From Kordia sp. (GTDB lineage Bacteria > Bacteroidota > Bacteroidia > Flavobacteriales > Flavobacteriaceae), in NCBI RefSeq assembly GCF_022447245.1, contig NZ_JAKVBC010000011.1:1-64000 (forward strand): 64,000 bases of DNA, in the 5' to 3' direction. Below the pieces are notes generated by a model. That model had not been told where the DNA came from. It saw only the letters and a list, made by a program, of their open reading frames with translations, and did not search any database. How positions within the stretch are numbered: position 1 is the first letter of the stretch; every line of letters starts with the position of its first letter. A program made the position numbers and the translations under genes. This document shows positions 19,446 through 25,999 of the stretch, one piece after another.

Positions 19446-19692
19446 AGGAATTTACTTGAAAGTCTTATGACAAAAACGATATGTCTTAAAGAATCATGAT
19501 ATCCTTACAAGTCTGCAATTTATTTTAATTGTAAGATTTCAGACTATTTTTTTATCGATAATTTGATTAAAAACATGTATTGCTTTCCATTTAGTAATTC
19601 CACGAATACTATTCTGTTTTTCGTCCGTTTAGCGAAGTAAAAACGAGTCCTTTTATATTAAGTTTTCATCAAGTTAATTTATATATTTTACT
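19446..19692. other. Intergenic gap between terminators
   Basis: Between the terminators of the T9SS gene and the first peptide gene I see only the second copy of the short GTTTAGCGAAGTAAAAA repeat (19619-19645) and no coding frame. Confidence 0.5.
19619..19645. repeat. Short interspersed repeat, copy 2
   Basis: Same orientation as 16069-16095; the shared core GTTTAGCGAAGTAAAAA is identical and flanking bases differ by transitions. Confidence 0.5.
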
Positions 19693-19722
19693 AAAAAAAA
19701 GGGACAACCTAGGTTGCCCCTT
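19693..19722 (-). terminator. Terminator of peptide gene 1
   Basis: On the minus strand GGGGCAACCT-AGGTTGTCCC is a near-perfect stem followed by eight T residues, 23 bases after the stop at 19745. Confidence 0.85.
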
Positions 19723-19744
19723 GAAGCTTTATTGTAAGCCTATC

Positions 19745-19981
19745 TTAATTTTCTTGTTGATGTGTACATCCACCTGCTCCAAATTCGCTTGGTCCATCAT
19801 TACATAATATAGATTGAGCTGTACAACCATTCAGTGATTGACAACCTCCTACACTACAAAAACCTGTACATCCTAATGTATTTGCTGGTATTGAACCATT
19901 TCCTCCTAATAGCATGTTTTTGTTTAAAGATGAAACAATGTTTTTGTTTAATCCTAAGTTACTAAACTTCTTTTTTTTCAT
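19745..19981 (-). CDS. GG-leader, Cys-rich ribosomal peptide precursor 1
   Basis: A 78-residue protein starting MKKKKFSNLGLNKNIVSSL, with a leader ending in LLGG (about residue 26) and a 52-residue core rich in Cys (6), Ser, Thr, Gly and Asn (for example CTGFCSVGGCQ). This is the layout of bacteriocin-type or class I lanthipeptide-like precursors of Bacteroidetes, cleaved after GG. No maturase or transporter gene is in the window. A longer reading from 20029 is possible, but its extra 16 residues overlap the conserved 5' leader and are unlikely to be translated. The 20-bp palindrome at 20095-20114 lies upstream and a terminator follows, so it is a single-gene unit. The final chemistry is unknown. 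Confidence 0.75.
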   Translation of the reverse strand: MKKKKFSNLGLNKNIVSSLNKNMLLGGNGSIPANTLGCTGFCSVGGCQSLNGCTAQSILCNDGPSEFGAGGCTHQQEN

Positions 19982-19984
19982 GAT

Positions 19985-20046
19985 TTTAAATTTTCTGTTG
20001 CGCCTACTTTTTCTATAGGTTTTCGGCAATACCTTTTCAATCGATT
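19985..20046 (-). promoter_or_regulatory. Conserved 5' leader element (copy in gene 1)
   Basis: Transcribed from the minus strand: GATTGA, nine bases, GCCGAAAACCTATAG, then GTAGGC, ending a few bases before the start codon. The same arrangement precedes gene 3 (20653-20709). The CCTA/TAGG and GCC/GGC pairs could form a small hairpin. Its role is unknown. Confidence 0.45.
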
Positions 20047-20094
20047 GTTACTGCCAAATTAGAAAGGAATGTGCACGAAAAAAAGAGTCATAAA

Positions 20095-20114
20095 CGTAAA
20101 TTGGATGATTTAAG
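20095..20114. promoter_or_regulatory. Shared 20-bp palindromic operator, copy A
   Basis: CGTAAATTGGATGATTTAAG, imperfect palindrome of the form CTTRAATYA..TRATTYAAG, 113 bases upstream of peptide gene 1. Confidence 0.75.
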
Positions 20115-20125
20115 TTATTAAGTAG

Positions 20126-20284
20126 TTACTTGATTGCATAACAAACTTTTTCTTCATCTGGAGCTTGAGACATTGGTGGTGATACAGGCTCAGACCCTCC
20201 TTTTACTGCTTTAGTTTGTAATTTTTGAATTACTGCTACTGAAATTTTTGCTATTTGTAAATTACGTGTTGACTTTTTCTTCAT
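20126..20284 (-). CDS. GG-leader peptide precursor 2
   Basis: A 52-residue peptide, too short for usual gene calling. The leader MKKKSTRNLQIAKISVAVIQ continues to KAVKGG (GG at 29-30). The 22-residue core (SEPVSPPMSQAPDEEKVCYAIK) is Pro/Ser/acidic with one Cys, unlike cores 1, 3 and 4, so it may be a different product type or a diverged member. The start is ATG at 20284, with A/T-rich sequence before it. The palindrome copy B lies 71 bases upstream. No terminator of its own is evident; its transcript may run into gene 1. Confidence 0.7.
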   Translation of the reverse strand: MKKKSTRNLQIAKISVAVIQKLQTKAVKGGSEPVSPPMSQAPDEEKVCYAIK

Positions 20285-20319
20285 AATTGAAAATTTTAAA
20301 TTATTAATTCTTTTTAAAT

Positions 20320-20325
20320 CTATTG
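20320..20325 (-). promoter_or_regulatory. CAATAG start-region box of peptide gene 2
   Basis: CAATAG on the minus strand begins exactly 50 bases from the outer end of palindrome copy B, the same spacing as for genes 3 and 4; probably in the -7/start region. Confidence 0.5.
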
Positions 20326-20355
20326 ATTATCAATTTATGTTTTGAAAATTCTAAA

Positions 20356-20375
20356 CTTAAATCATCTAATTCAAG
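20356..20375. promoter_or_regulatory. Shared 20-bp palindromic operator, copy B
   Basis: CTTAAATCATCTAATTCAAG, 71 bases upstream of peptide gene 2. It reads in the opposite orientation to copies A and C, as expected of a near-symmetric site. Confidence 0.75.
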
Positions 20376-20446
20376 GAAGAAACTTCACTTCTTAAATACA
20401 AATAATCAACATGTTAACAACGTTTTCAATATTCGTTTTACCGCAT

Positions 20447-20470
20447 AAAAAAAGGAACAATAATTGCTCC
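20447..20470 (-). terminator. Terminator of peptide gene 3
   Basis: On the minus strand GGAGCAAT pairs with ATTGTTCC and is followed by seven T residues, 25 bases after the stop at 20496. Confidence 0.8.
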
Positions 20471-20495
20471 TCTTTTCTTAAAAATTAGTTTTATT

Positions 20496-20648
20496 CTAGT
20501 GACATTGCATATTTCCGCAACGTGAATATAATGCTGTTTGCGTACATGTAGGTGTACAAGAATAGTGTCCACCTTTTACTTCGTTTGTATCTAATATTGA
20601 TACTTTCTTTTTGTTCAATCCTAATTTTAAAGTTCTTGATTTTTTCAT
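20496..20648 (-). CDS. GG-leader, Cys-rich ribosomal peptide precursor 3
   Basis: A 50-residue peptide. The leader MKKSRTLKLGLNKKKVSIL shares LGLNKK.VS with gene 1 and ends EVKGG (26-27). The 23-residue core HYSCTPTCTQTALYSRCGN.. has four Cys and seven Ser/Thr and ends CGNMQCH. Gene 4 ends CGNEMCH, so the two cores share a C-terminal CGN-(x)-MxCH-like tail. The start is ATG at 20648. It has its own palindrome (copy C), conserved leader element and terminator, so it is a stand-alone unit. It fits class I lanthipeptide-like or other Cys-modified precursors; chemistry not determined. Confidence 0.78.
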   Translation of the reverse strand: MKKSRTLKLGLNKKKVSILDTNEVKGGHYSCTPTCTQTALYSRCGNMQCH

Positions 20649-20652
20649 GGTT

Positions 20653-20709
20653 ATAATTTTAACGTGCCTACAATTTATAAAGGCTTTGGCTTTTCCCTAT
20701 CAATCTTTA
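20653..20709 (-). promoter_or_regulatory. Conserved 5' leader element (copy in gene 3)
   Basis: Minus strand: GATTGA, nine bases, GCCAAAGCCTTTATAAA, then GTAGGC, close to the start of peptide gene 3. It matches the leader of gene 1 in order and spacing. Confidence 0.45.
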
Positions 20710-20734
20710 GTAGGTAAAAATTGATAGTTGTAAT

Positions 20735-20740
20735 CTATTG
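20735..20740 (-). promoter_or_regulatory. CAATAG start-region box of peptide gene 3
   Basis: CAATAG begins 50 bases from the outer end of palindrome copy C. Confidence 0.5.
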
Positions 20741-20770
20741 AAGAAATTAAAATTAAAAAAAGTAAACTTC

Positions 20771-20790
20771 CGTAAATTAGATGATTTAAG
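20771..20790. promoter_or_regulatory. Shared 20-bp palindromic operator, copy C
   Basis: CGTAAATTAGATGATTTAAG, one base different from copy A, 122 bases upstream of peptide gene 3 and 6 bases after the stop of gene 4. Confidence 0.78.
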
Positions 20791-20796
20791 GTTGCA

Positions 20797-20958
20797 TTAG
20801 TGACACATTTCATTTCCACATTCAGATCCAAGAGCTGTTGGAATTCCCGGAATAGAAACGGTATCTGTTCCCCCTTTAAGCTTTGTAGAAAGCGATGTAT
20901 TTATTTTGGAGATTAGTTTTTTTGAAAATCGTAGCTTTTTTGGTTGTTGTTTTTTCAT
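20797..20958 (-). CDS. GG-leader, Cys-containing ribosomal peptide precursor 4
   Basis: A 53-residue peptide. The leader MKKQQPKKLRFSKKLISKIN ends KLKGG (29-30). The 23-residue core TDTVSIPGIPTALGSE.. ends CGNEMCH, close to the end of gene 3 (CGNMQCH), and has two Cys and several Ser/Thr. The start is ATG at 20958, with palindrome copy D 84 bases upstream. It is the precursor gene nearest to the TPR/AraC regulator. No obvious terminator precedes copy C. Family membership is inferred from leader, GG and core composition. Confidence 0.77.
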   Translation of the reverse strand: MKKQQPKKLRFSKKLISKINTSLSTKLKGGTDTVSIPGIPTALGSECGNEMCH

Positions 20959-21006
20959 TATTCAAGTATTTAAAAAATTGCGGTTAGTTTATTTAAGCTC
21001 TTAAAA

Positions 21007-21012
21007 CTATTG
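21007..21012 (-). promoter_or_regulatory. CAATAG start-region box of peptide gene 4
   Basis: CAATAG, preceded by TATATT, begins 50 bases from the outer end of palindrome copy D. Confidence 0.5.
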
Positions 21013-21042
21013 AATATAATTAATTTAGAAATTTTTGTAAAC

Positions 21043-21062
21043 CTTAAATTAGACAATTTAAG
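21043..21062. promoter_or_regulatory. Shared 20-bp palindromic operator, copy D
   Basis: CTTAAATTAGACAATTTAAG; with the flanking C and G the arms CCTTAAATT/AATTTAAGG are a perfect 9-bp inverted repeat around AGAC. This is the most symmetric of the four copies. It lies 84 bases upstream of peptide gene 4 and 34 bases after the regulator stop. Confidence 0.8.
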
Positions 21063-21096
21063 GCAGTTTAAATGTACTCACAGCATATTGCTAATA

Positions 21097-22752
21097 CTAA
21101 GTCTCAAGACGTTTTTCTAATTCTTTGATGTAGTATGAAGGATTTATTCCTGTTGCCTTCTTGAAGTGTTTTGTAAAGGATTCTGGGCTTTTGTATCCAA
21201 CCTCTAATGCAATATGTTTGATTGCATATTTACGAAATTGATGATCTGTATTCAATCGGTTTATGGTATAGTTGATACGCAACTCATTTAAGTATTGATA
21301 GAATGTTTTTTCTTTGTACTGTTTAATGATTTGCGTAAGATAGGTAGTATTCGTTTTTGCCTTTTTCGCCATATTTGCCAACGAACATGAAGATTCTAAG
21401 AAATAGTGTTGTTCTTCTAACTTTTCGAGGCGTTTTAAAACAGCTTCTACTTTTGTGTCTGTTATAACAATTTCTTTAGATTTTTGTTGTGCTTCAACAG
21501 TTTTCTTTTCTTGCGCTTGTACTAATTTTTCAAAATGTAATTTGTTCTTCTTAGCTTTTTGCCTGTAGTACAACAATAATAAAAGTACAATACATAATAG
21601 TATTATTATGATTGCTAACCATTTATAAAGGTTTTTTTCAGATTTTTCTACCTTGTCTATTTTCTTTTGTTTTATATTGATAAGGCGTTCATATAAAACT
21701 TCATTTACGATGGCTATTTTAGATTCAGATATTTCTTTCAAATCCTCTGCTAAAGATTTGTATATTGACGCATTTTCATGTTGCGCATCTCGTTCATAGC
21801 AACTAGCTAACAATTCATAATTTTCAACTAATTCAAGTGGTCGAAATTGTGTTTTCAAAAGATTTCCAGAAGCTTCAATAATACTGGAAACTTTTTCAAA
21901 ATTAACTAATGCTTTTTGAAAGTTTTCAAGTGCAAAATGACTTTTACCTACATAGAAAGTAGTTTCTGCCATCCGTTCTTTATTTCCAATTGATTCTCTG
22001 AATTGTATTGACTTATCTAAATATTGTATTGCTTTTGAGTATTCTTCTTTGAGAATATATGCCATGCCCTTATCATGATAAAAAAAACTTTCAGCAATTT
22101 TATCATTATCATCCATCATTTTTAATCCTTTATCAATATATACTAACGCTGAGTCTGGTTGATGCATCACTAAAAAAGTGCCGCCAATTCCCATAATAAT
22201 TCGGGATAGATTTTTCTTATGAAAGTTGAGTTCTAATGCACGTTTATATCCGACCTTATACATTTGTAAAGCTTTTTGATACTTTCCTAAATTTCTAGTG
22301 ATTTTTGCTATATTTATTTGTGCGATTTCAATTTCTTCTTGCTGATTGTTTAAAAATGCATTTTCGTAAGCTTCTGTATAGCACTTTAAAGCTTCCTTAT
22401 CTTCATACCAATGCGAATATACATTTCCTAAACGCAGCAAATATCTATTTCGAAGCGTGTTTTTCCCTGAGATATCAATGAGTTTCAATCCAAGTTTTAG
22501 AGAATCAACAGCCTGTTGACTTTCTCCTATATTTGTATATAAAATTCCAATATCTAAATACGTTTCTATTAATAAAGTAGTATCCTTTTTAGCATATCCT
22601 ATTTTTAATAATTCTCCTAATTTTTCTAAGGCAAGTGTTCCTTCATTGAAAAGATTCTTTTTTACAGATTGCTTTAGTGCTATTACATCTCGCCTTTCAT
22701 GTTTACAAGCATATACTGAAATAAGCAATATAATTAGAAAAATTTTCCTCAT
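21097..22752 (-). CDS. Membrane-bound TPR/AraC-type transcriptional regulator
   Basis: A 551-residue one-component regulator. The N-terminus (MRKIFLIILLISVYAC) looks like a lipoprotein or signal sequence with Cys16. About residues 30-340 are tetratricopeptide repeats (ALKCYTEAYENA, KALQMYKVGYKRAL, KAIQYLDKSIQFRES). A single transmembrane helix lies at about 374-394 (LAIIIILLCIVLLLLLYY), followed by a basic coiled-coil and a C-terminal AraC-type double helix-turn-helix (about 450-551: SLANMAKKAKTNTTYLTQIIK, IALEVGYKSPESFTKHFKKATG). The TPR part is therefore probably periplasmic and the DNA-binding part cytoplasmic. It ends next to palindrome copy D and is the obvious candidate to control the four peptide genes, which is inference. 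Confidence 0.85.
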   Translation of the reverse strand: MRKIFLIILLISVYACKHERRDVIALKQSVKKNLFNEGTLALEKLGELLKIGYAKKDTTLLIETYLDIGILYTNIGESQQAVDSLKLGLKLIDISGKNTLRNRYLLRLGNVYSHWYEDKEALKCYTEAYENAFLNNQQEEIEIAQINIAKITRNLGKYQKALQMYKVGYKRALELNFHKKNLSRIIMGIGGTFLVMHQPDSALVYIDKGLKMMDDNDKIAESFFYHDKGMAYILKEEYSKAIQYLDKSIQFRESIGNKERMAETTFYVGKSHFALENFQKALVNFEKVSSIIEASGNLLKTQFRPLELVENYELLASCYERDAQHENASIYKSLAEDLKEISESKIAIVNEVLYERLINIKQKKIDKVEKSEKNLYKWLAIIIILLCIVLLLLLYYRQKAKKNKLHFEKLVQAQEKKTVEAQQKSKEIVITDTKVEAVLKRLEKLEEQHYFLESSCSLANMAKKAKTNTTYLTQIIKQYKEKTFYQYLNELRINYTINRLNTDHQFRKYAIKHIALEVGYKSPESFTKHFKKATGINPSYYIKELEKRLET

Positions 22753-22919
22753 AAGCGACTCTATTTTTTTGATGATCTCTATTTCTTCTTAAAAATCTAA
22801 TAGTTCAGCGTCAAATTAACTATGATTCTTCTGAACTGTTTAAATCTTTTATATAATAGGAAGGATATAAATCTGTTATCTTTTTAAAATCTTAACTTTT
22901 ATCATTTTATTTTAACTAA

Positions 22920-23828
22920 TTAATTAAATTCAAAAACTTTTCCGTCATCAGCTAATACTACATTTTCAAAAACAGTTTTGGCTTCTTCTTTGAATTCATC
23001 AAAACCATCATAACGTGTTGAAAAATGTCCCAGTATTAACTGACCAACATTGGCTTCTTTGGCAATCATAGCTGCTTGTTTTGCCGTTGTGTGCTTTGTT
23101 TTAGAGGCTAATTGATCGTGCTTGTTTAAAAAAGTAGCTTCGTGATATAAAACATCTACTTCTTTGATTTGATCAACTATTTTAGGGAAATATTCGGTAT
23201 CACTGCAAAAAGCGTACCCTTTGGATTTAGGAGGATCGAAGGTTAATTTTTCATTAGGAATGACTTCACCAGAATCTAATGTGATGTCTCTTCCCTTTTT
23301 TATGTTTTGATAGTAACATTTTTCTATTTCATAGTTCAATACAGCATTGATATTTAGTTTACGTTCTTTTTCTTTTTCCTGAAATAAAAAACCATTTGTG
23401 TATACACGATGCTGCAATGGAATGGTAGTCACCTTAACTTTTTCATCTTCAAACAAAACTTCAGGTGCATCACTTTCCAATTCGTGAAAACAGAGTTTAT
23501 AATTTGTCCAAGATTTAGACAGTTTTAATTGTAAAAGCGTAAGTTCTTTTAATCCTTTTGGTCCATAAATATGCAAGTCAGTATTTCTACCTAACAACAT
23601 AAATGTAGAAATTAGTCCAATTAAACCATAAAAATGATCTCCGTGTAAATGTGAGATAAAAACATGTTTAATTCGTGCAAATTTCACCTTACTTCTGCGC
23701 AGTTGCACTTGTGTTCCTTCTCCACAATCTATGAGGAAAATATGATTTCTAATTTCCAGTACTTGCGCTGTTGGATTTGTATGTTTTGTTGGTGTTGCTG
23801 CATAACAGCCCAATATTGTTAGCTTCAT
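22920..23828 (-). CDS. rnz: Ribonuclease Z
   Basis: Metallo-beta-lactamase-fold endonuclease that trims tRNA 3' trailers. The zinc motif HLHGDH is at H60-H65, with an upstream FLIDCGEGTQVQLRR (31-45) typical of RNase Z. Further ligands lie in SDTEYFP (Asp near 210) and GHFSTRY (His near 268). Length (302) fits the family. The gene follows the small 110-residue gene by 23 bases and is probably co-transcribed with it. Confidence 0.94.
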   Translation of the reverse strand: MKLTILGCYAATPTKHTNPTAQVLEIRNHIFLIDCGEGTQVQLRRSKVKFARIKHVFISHLHGDHFYGLIGLISTFMLLGRNTDLHIYGPKGLKELTLLQLKLSKSWTNYKLCFHELESDAPEVLFEDEKVKVTTIPLQHRVYTNGFLFQEKEKERKLNINAVLNYEIEKCYYQNIKKGRDITLDSGEVIPNEKLTFDPPKSKGYAFCSDTEYFPKIVDQIKEVDVLYHEATFLNKHDQLASKTKHTTAKQAAMIAKEANVGQLILGHFSTRYDGFDEFKEEAKTVFENVVLADDGKVFEFN

Positions 23829-23851
23829 TTAATATAATATTGACAAGATCG

Positions 23852-24184
23852 CTAGAAGCCTAAATCGCGTTCTATTTCTTCCATTTCAATAATGTCAAAA
23901 GCTTCCTGTAATGTTGGTACTGTCATGATGGCTTCTGGTAAATCGTCTGTACTTATTTTATTCGTAACTATGACAAAGGAATGTTTGGCGGCACGATGTT
24001 TTTTTGAGAGTTGTAAAAACTCAACTAAATCACTTTTAATTAGGTTCCCAAAAGAAAACAAGTTCACAATGATGTTATCATTTTTAACTTCGTCGTAACG
24101 TGTTTCTATTTTTTGTACAAGTGCTACAGTATCTGTAGATTCTTGTGTAATGATGAGAATATTCTCTTGTTTATCTAAAATCAT
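23852..24184 (-). CDS. Small conserved protein upstream of rnz, STAS-like fold suspected
   Basis: A 110-residue cytoplasmic protein with no signal peptide. The alternation of strands and helices (ILIITQE, NIIVNLFSF, LVEFLQLSKKHRAAKHSFVIVTN, then an acidic C-terminal helix DIIEMEEIERDLG) resembles STAS/anti-anti-sigma-type domains. I cannot see the conserved phosphoserine motif with confidence. It sits 23 bases before rnz and 135 bases after pyrB, on the same strand. A link to rnz is suggested only by position. Confidence 0.6.
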   Translation of the reverse strand: MILDKQENILIITQESTDTVALVQKIETRYDEVKNDNIIVNLFSFGNLIKSDLVEFLQLSKKHRAAKHSFVIVTNKISTDDLPEAIMTVPTLQEAFDIIEMEEIERDLGF

Positions 24185-24319
24185 AAGTTCAAAATTTAGA
24201 GGGTTTTGGTTGTTTTATGATGTGCATTATAACAATTTACAAAATTTACCTCATAAATATATATTCACAATACGTTTAACCCTATTTTAATATAAATACC
24301 AAGAAAACCAAAAATTATG

Positions 24320-25249
24320 TTATTTCTTTATTTTGGAAGCCAATAAGTAAATTACAGCCATTCGCACTGCCACTCCATTTTCTACCTGATTCAGAATGAT
24401 AGATTGCTTGGAATCTGCCACATCACTGGTAATTTCCACTCCACGATTGATGGGTCCTGGATGCATGATGACAATTTCTTTATCCAATGAATCTAATAGT
24501 GTTTTGGTAACTCCATATTGTTGTGCATATTCACGTGTTGAAGGAAAGTAACTAATATCCATACGTTCATTTTGCACACGTAACATGTTTGCCACATCGC
24601 ACCATTCTAATGCTTTTCGCAGATTGGTTTCTACACCAACACCTAAACTTTCAATGTATGTTGGTAGCAATGTTTTAGGTCCGCACACTTTTACATTGGC
24701 TCCTTGAAGTTTGAGTGCAAAAATGTTTGATAAGGCAACTCTACTATGTAAAATATCACCGACAATAACTATATTTTTCCCGGCTACATCACCTAATTTT
24801 TCACGGATAGAATAAGAATCTAACAATGCCTGCGTTGGATGTTCATGAGCACCATCACCAGCATTGACTATACTTGCACTCACATTTTTTGAAAGAAAAA
24901 CTCCAGCTCCTGGATTTGGATGTCGCATGACTACCATATCCACTTTCATGGATAAGATGTTGTTTACAGTATCAATTAATGTTTCTCCTTTTTTCACAGA
25001 AGACTGCGAAGCTGAAAAATTGATAACATCTGCTGACAAACGTTTTTCGGCTAATTCAAACGAAAGCTTCGTACGTGTACTATTTTCAAAAAATAAATTT
25101 GCAATGGTAATGTCTCGTAAAGAAGGTACTTTTTTTATAGGACGGTTGATCACTTCTTTAAATTGATCTGCCGTTTCAAAAATGAGTTGTATATCTTCTT
25201 CTTTAAGATATTTAATTCCTAGCAAGTGGTTTACACTTAATTCACTCAT
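24320..25249 (-). CDS. pyrB: Aspartate carbamoyltransferase catalytic subunit
   Basis: Catalyses the committed step of pyrimidine synthesis: carbamoyl phosphate plus aspartate to carbamoyl aspartate. The carbamoyl-phosphate motif FENSTRTK is at about 54-61 (S57, T58, R59, T60). HPTQALLDSYSI (about 140-151) and the C-terminal MHPGPINRGVEI (about 263-274) are diagnostic. No pyrI regulatory-chain gene is nearby, and the 309-residue length fits the unregulated or PyrR-controlled type. It follows pyrR by two bases, an evident operon. Confidence 0.96.
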   Translation of the reverse strand: MSELSVNHLLGIKYLKEEDIQLIFETADQFKEVINRPIKKVPSLRDITIANLFFENSTRTKLSFELAEKRLSADVINFSASQSSVKKGETLIDTVNNILSMKVDMVVMRHPNPGAGVFLSKNVSASIVNAGDGAHEHPTQALLDSYSIREKLGDVAGKNIVIVGDILHSRVALSNIFALKLQGANVKVCGPKTLLPTYIESLGVGVETNLRKALEWCDVANMLRVQNERMDISYFPSTREYAQQYGVTKTLLDSLDKEIVIMHPGPINRGVEITSDVADSKQSIILNQVENGVAVRMAVIYLLASKIKK

Positions 25250-25251
25250 TT

Positions 25252-25803
25252 CTAATTGTCTTTTTCTTGATTAATAAGATATACCATGTCCTCTCCATCA
25301 TTCTCTTTCCAATTTACTTTTACTTTTTCTTCATTGATGGCATCTACTTGTCTTCCTCGGTAATTTGGTTGAATAGGCAAATGTCTGCTAAAACGCCTAT
25401 CTATTAACACAAGTAACTCAATTTCTTCAGGTCTTCCAAACGATTGAATAGCTGTCAATGCTGCACGAATACTTCTTCCTGTGTACAGTACATCGTCAAT
25501 AAAAACAACTTTTTTATTTTCAACGACAAAGTTGATATTGGTTTTATTAGCTTCTAAAATTTTTTCACTGCGACGGAAATCATCTCGAAAAAAAGTAATG
25601 TCTAGATATCCAAGTTGAATGTCTTTTACCTCATATTCATCACGTAAAATGCTTGTCAACCGCTCAGCAAGATAAATTCCTCTGGGTTGCATTCCAACAA
25701 GTACAGTATTTGAAAAATCGAGATGATTTTCGATAAGCTGACATGCTAATCGATGCAGGATAATTCCGATCTCTTTTGAGTTCAATAAGGTTTTTTGACT
25801 CAT
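25252..25803 (-). CDS. pyrR: Bifunctional pyr-operon regulator / uracil phosphoribosyltransferase
   Basis: PRPP-binding type I phosphoribosyltransferase that in many bacteria also binds pyr mRNA to attenuate transcription. The PRPP loop VVFIDDVLYTGRSIRAAL is at about 98-115. The protein is 183 residues, as usual. It is immediately upstream of pyrB, the classic arrangement. The 5' leader has a 17-bp inverted repeat (25812-25828) next to the start codon that may be its regulatory target; no Bacillus-type attenuator is visible. Confidence 0.92.
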   Translation of the reverse strand: MSQKTLLNSKEIGIILHRLACQLIENHLDFSNTVLVGMQPRGIYLAERLTSILRDEYEVKDIQLGYLDITFFRDDFRRSEKILEANKTNINFVVENKKVVFIDDVLYTGRSIRAALTAIQSFGRPEEIELLVLIDRRFSRHLPIQPNYRGRQVDAINEEKVKVNWKENDGEDMVYLINQEKDN

Positions 25804-25811
25804 AGTGTTTG

Positions 25812-25828
25812 TCCAAATGGTATTTGGA
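25812..25828 (-). promoter_or_regulatory. Inverted repeat in the pyrR 5' leader
   Basis: TCCAAAT (25812-25818) and ATTTGGA (25822-25828) are perfect arms around three bases, between the -7 box (25832-25839) and the pyrR start at 25803. As RNA the hairpin would end 8 bases before the start codon. Confidence 0.55.
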
Positions 25829-25831
25829 ATA

Positions 25832-25839
25832 CAAAAGTA
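25832..25839 (-). promoter_or_regulatory. -7 box of the pyrR-pyrB promoter
   Basis: The minus strand reads TACTTTTG, a perfect -7 match, 29 bases before the start codon. No -33 TTTG at the normal spacing. Confidence 0.55.
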
Positions 25840-25944
25840 CAGTTTTTTTTGGTTTTATACGTTTTATTCTAAAAACTCATCCCAATTTTACTGCAACTAC
25901 ACAAAATATTACTCCTTTTGTGGGAAACCGTAAGATCAAGTCCA

Positions 25945-25974
25945 AAAAAAGCCGTTTCAAATTGAAACGGCTTC
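25945..25974 (-). terminator. Terminator of rpsA
   Basis: On the minus strand AGCCGTTTCAAT-TTGAAACGGCT is a strong stem followed by seven T residues, 26 bases after the rpsA stop. Confidence 0.9.
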
Positions 25975-25999
25975 TTATAATATGATAAAATGTTCAGAA

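Noticed and set aside
19982-20029. Longer N-terminus for peptide gene 1 (94 residues from 20029)
   Set aside because: The extra residues come from the conserved 5' leader element; the MKKKK start at 19981 matches the other leaders.
19381-22919. Maturation or export genes for the peptide cluster
   Set aside because: Between the flanking genes only the four precursors and the regulator are present; no enzyme or transporter frame exists there.
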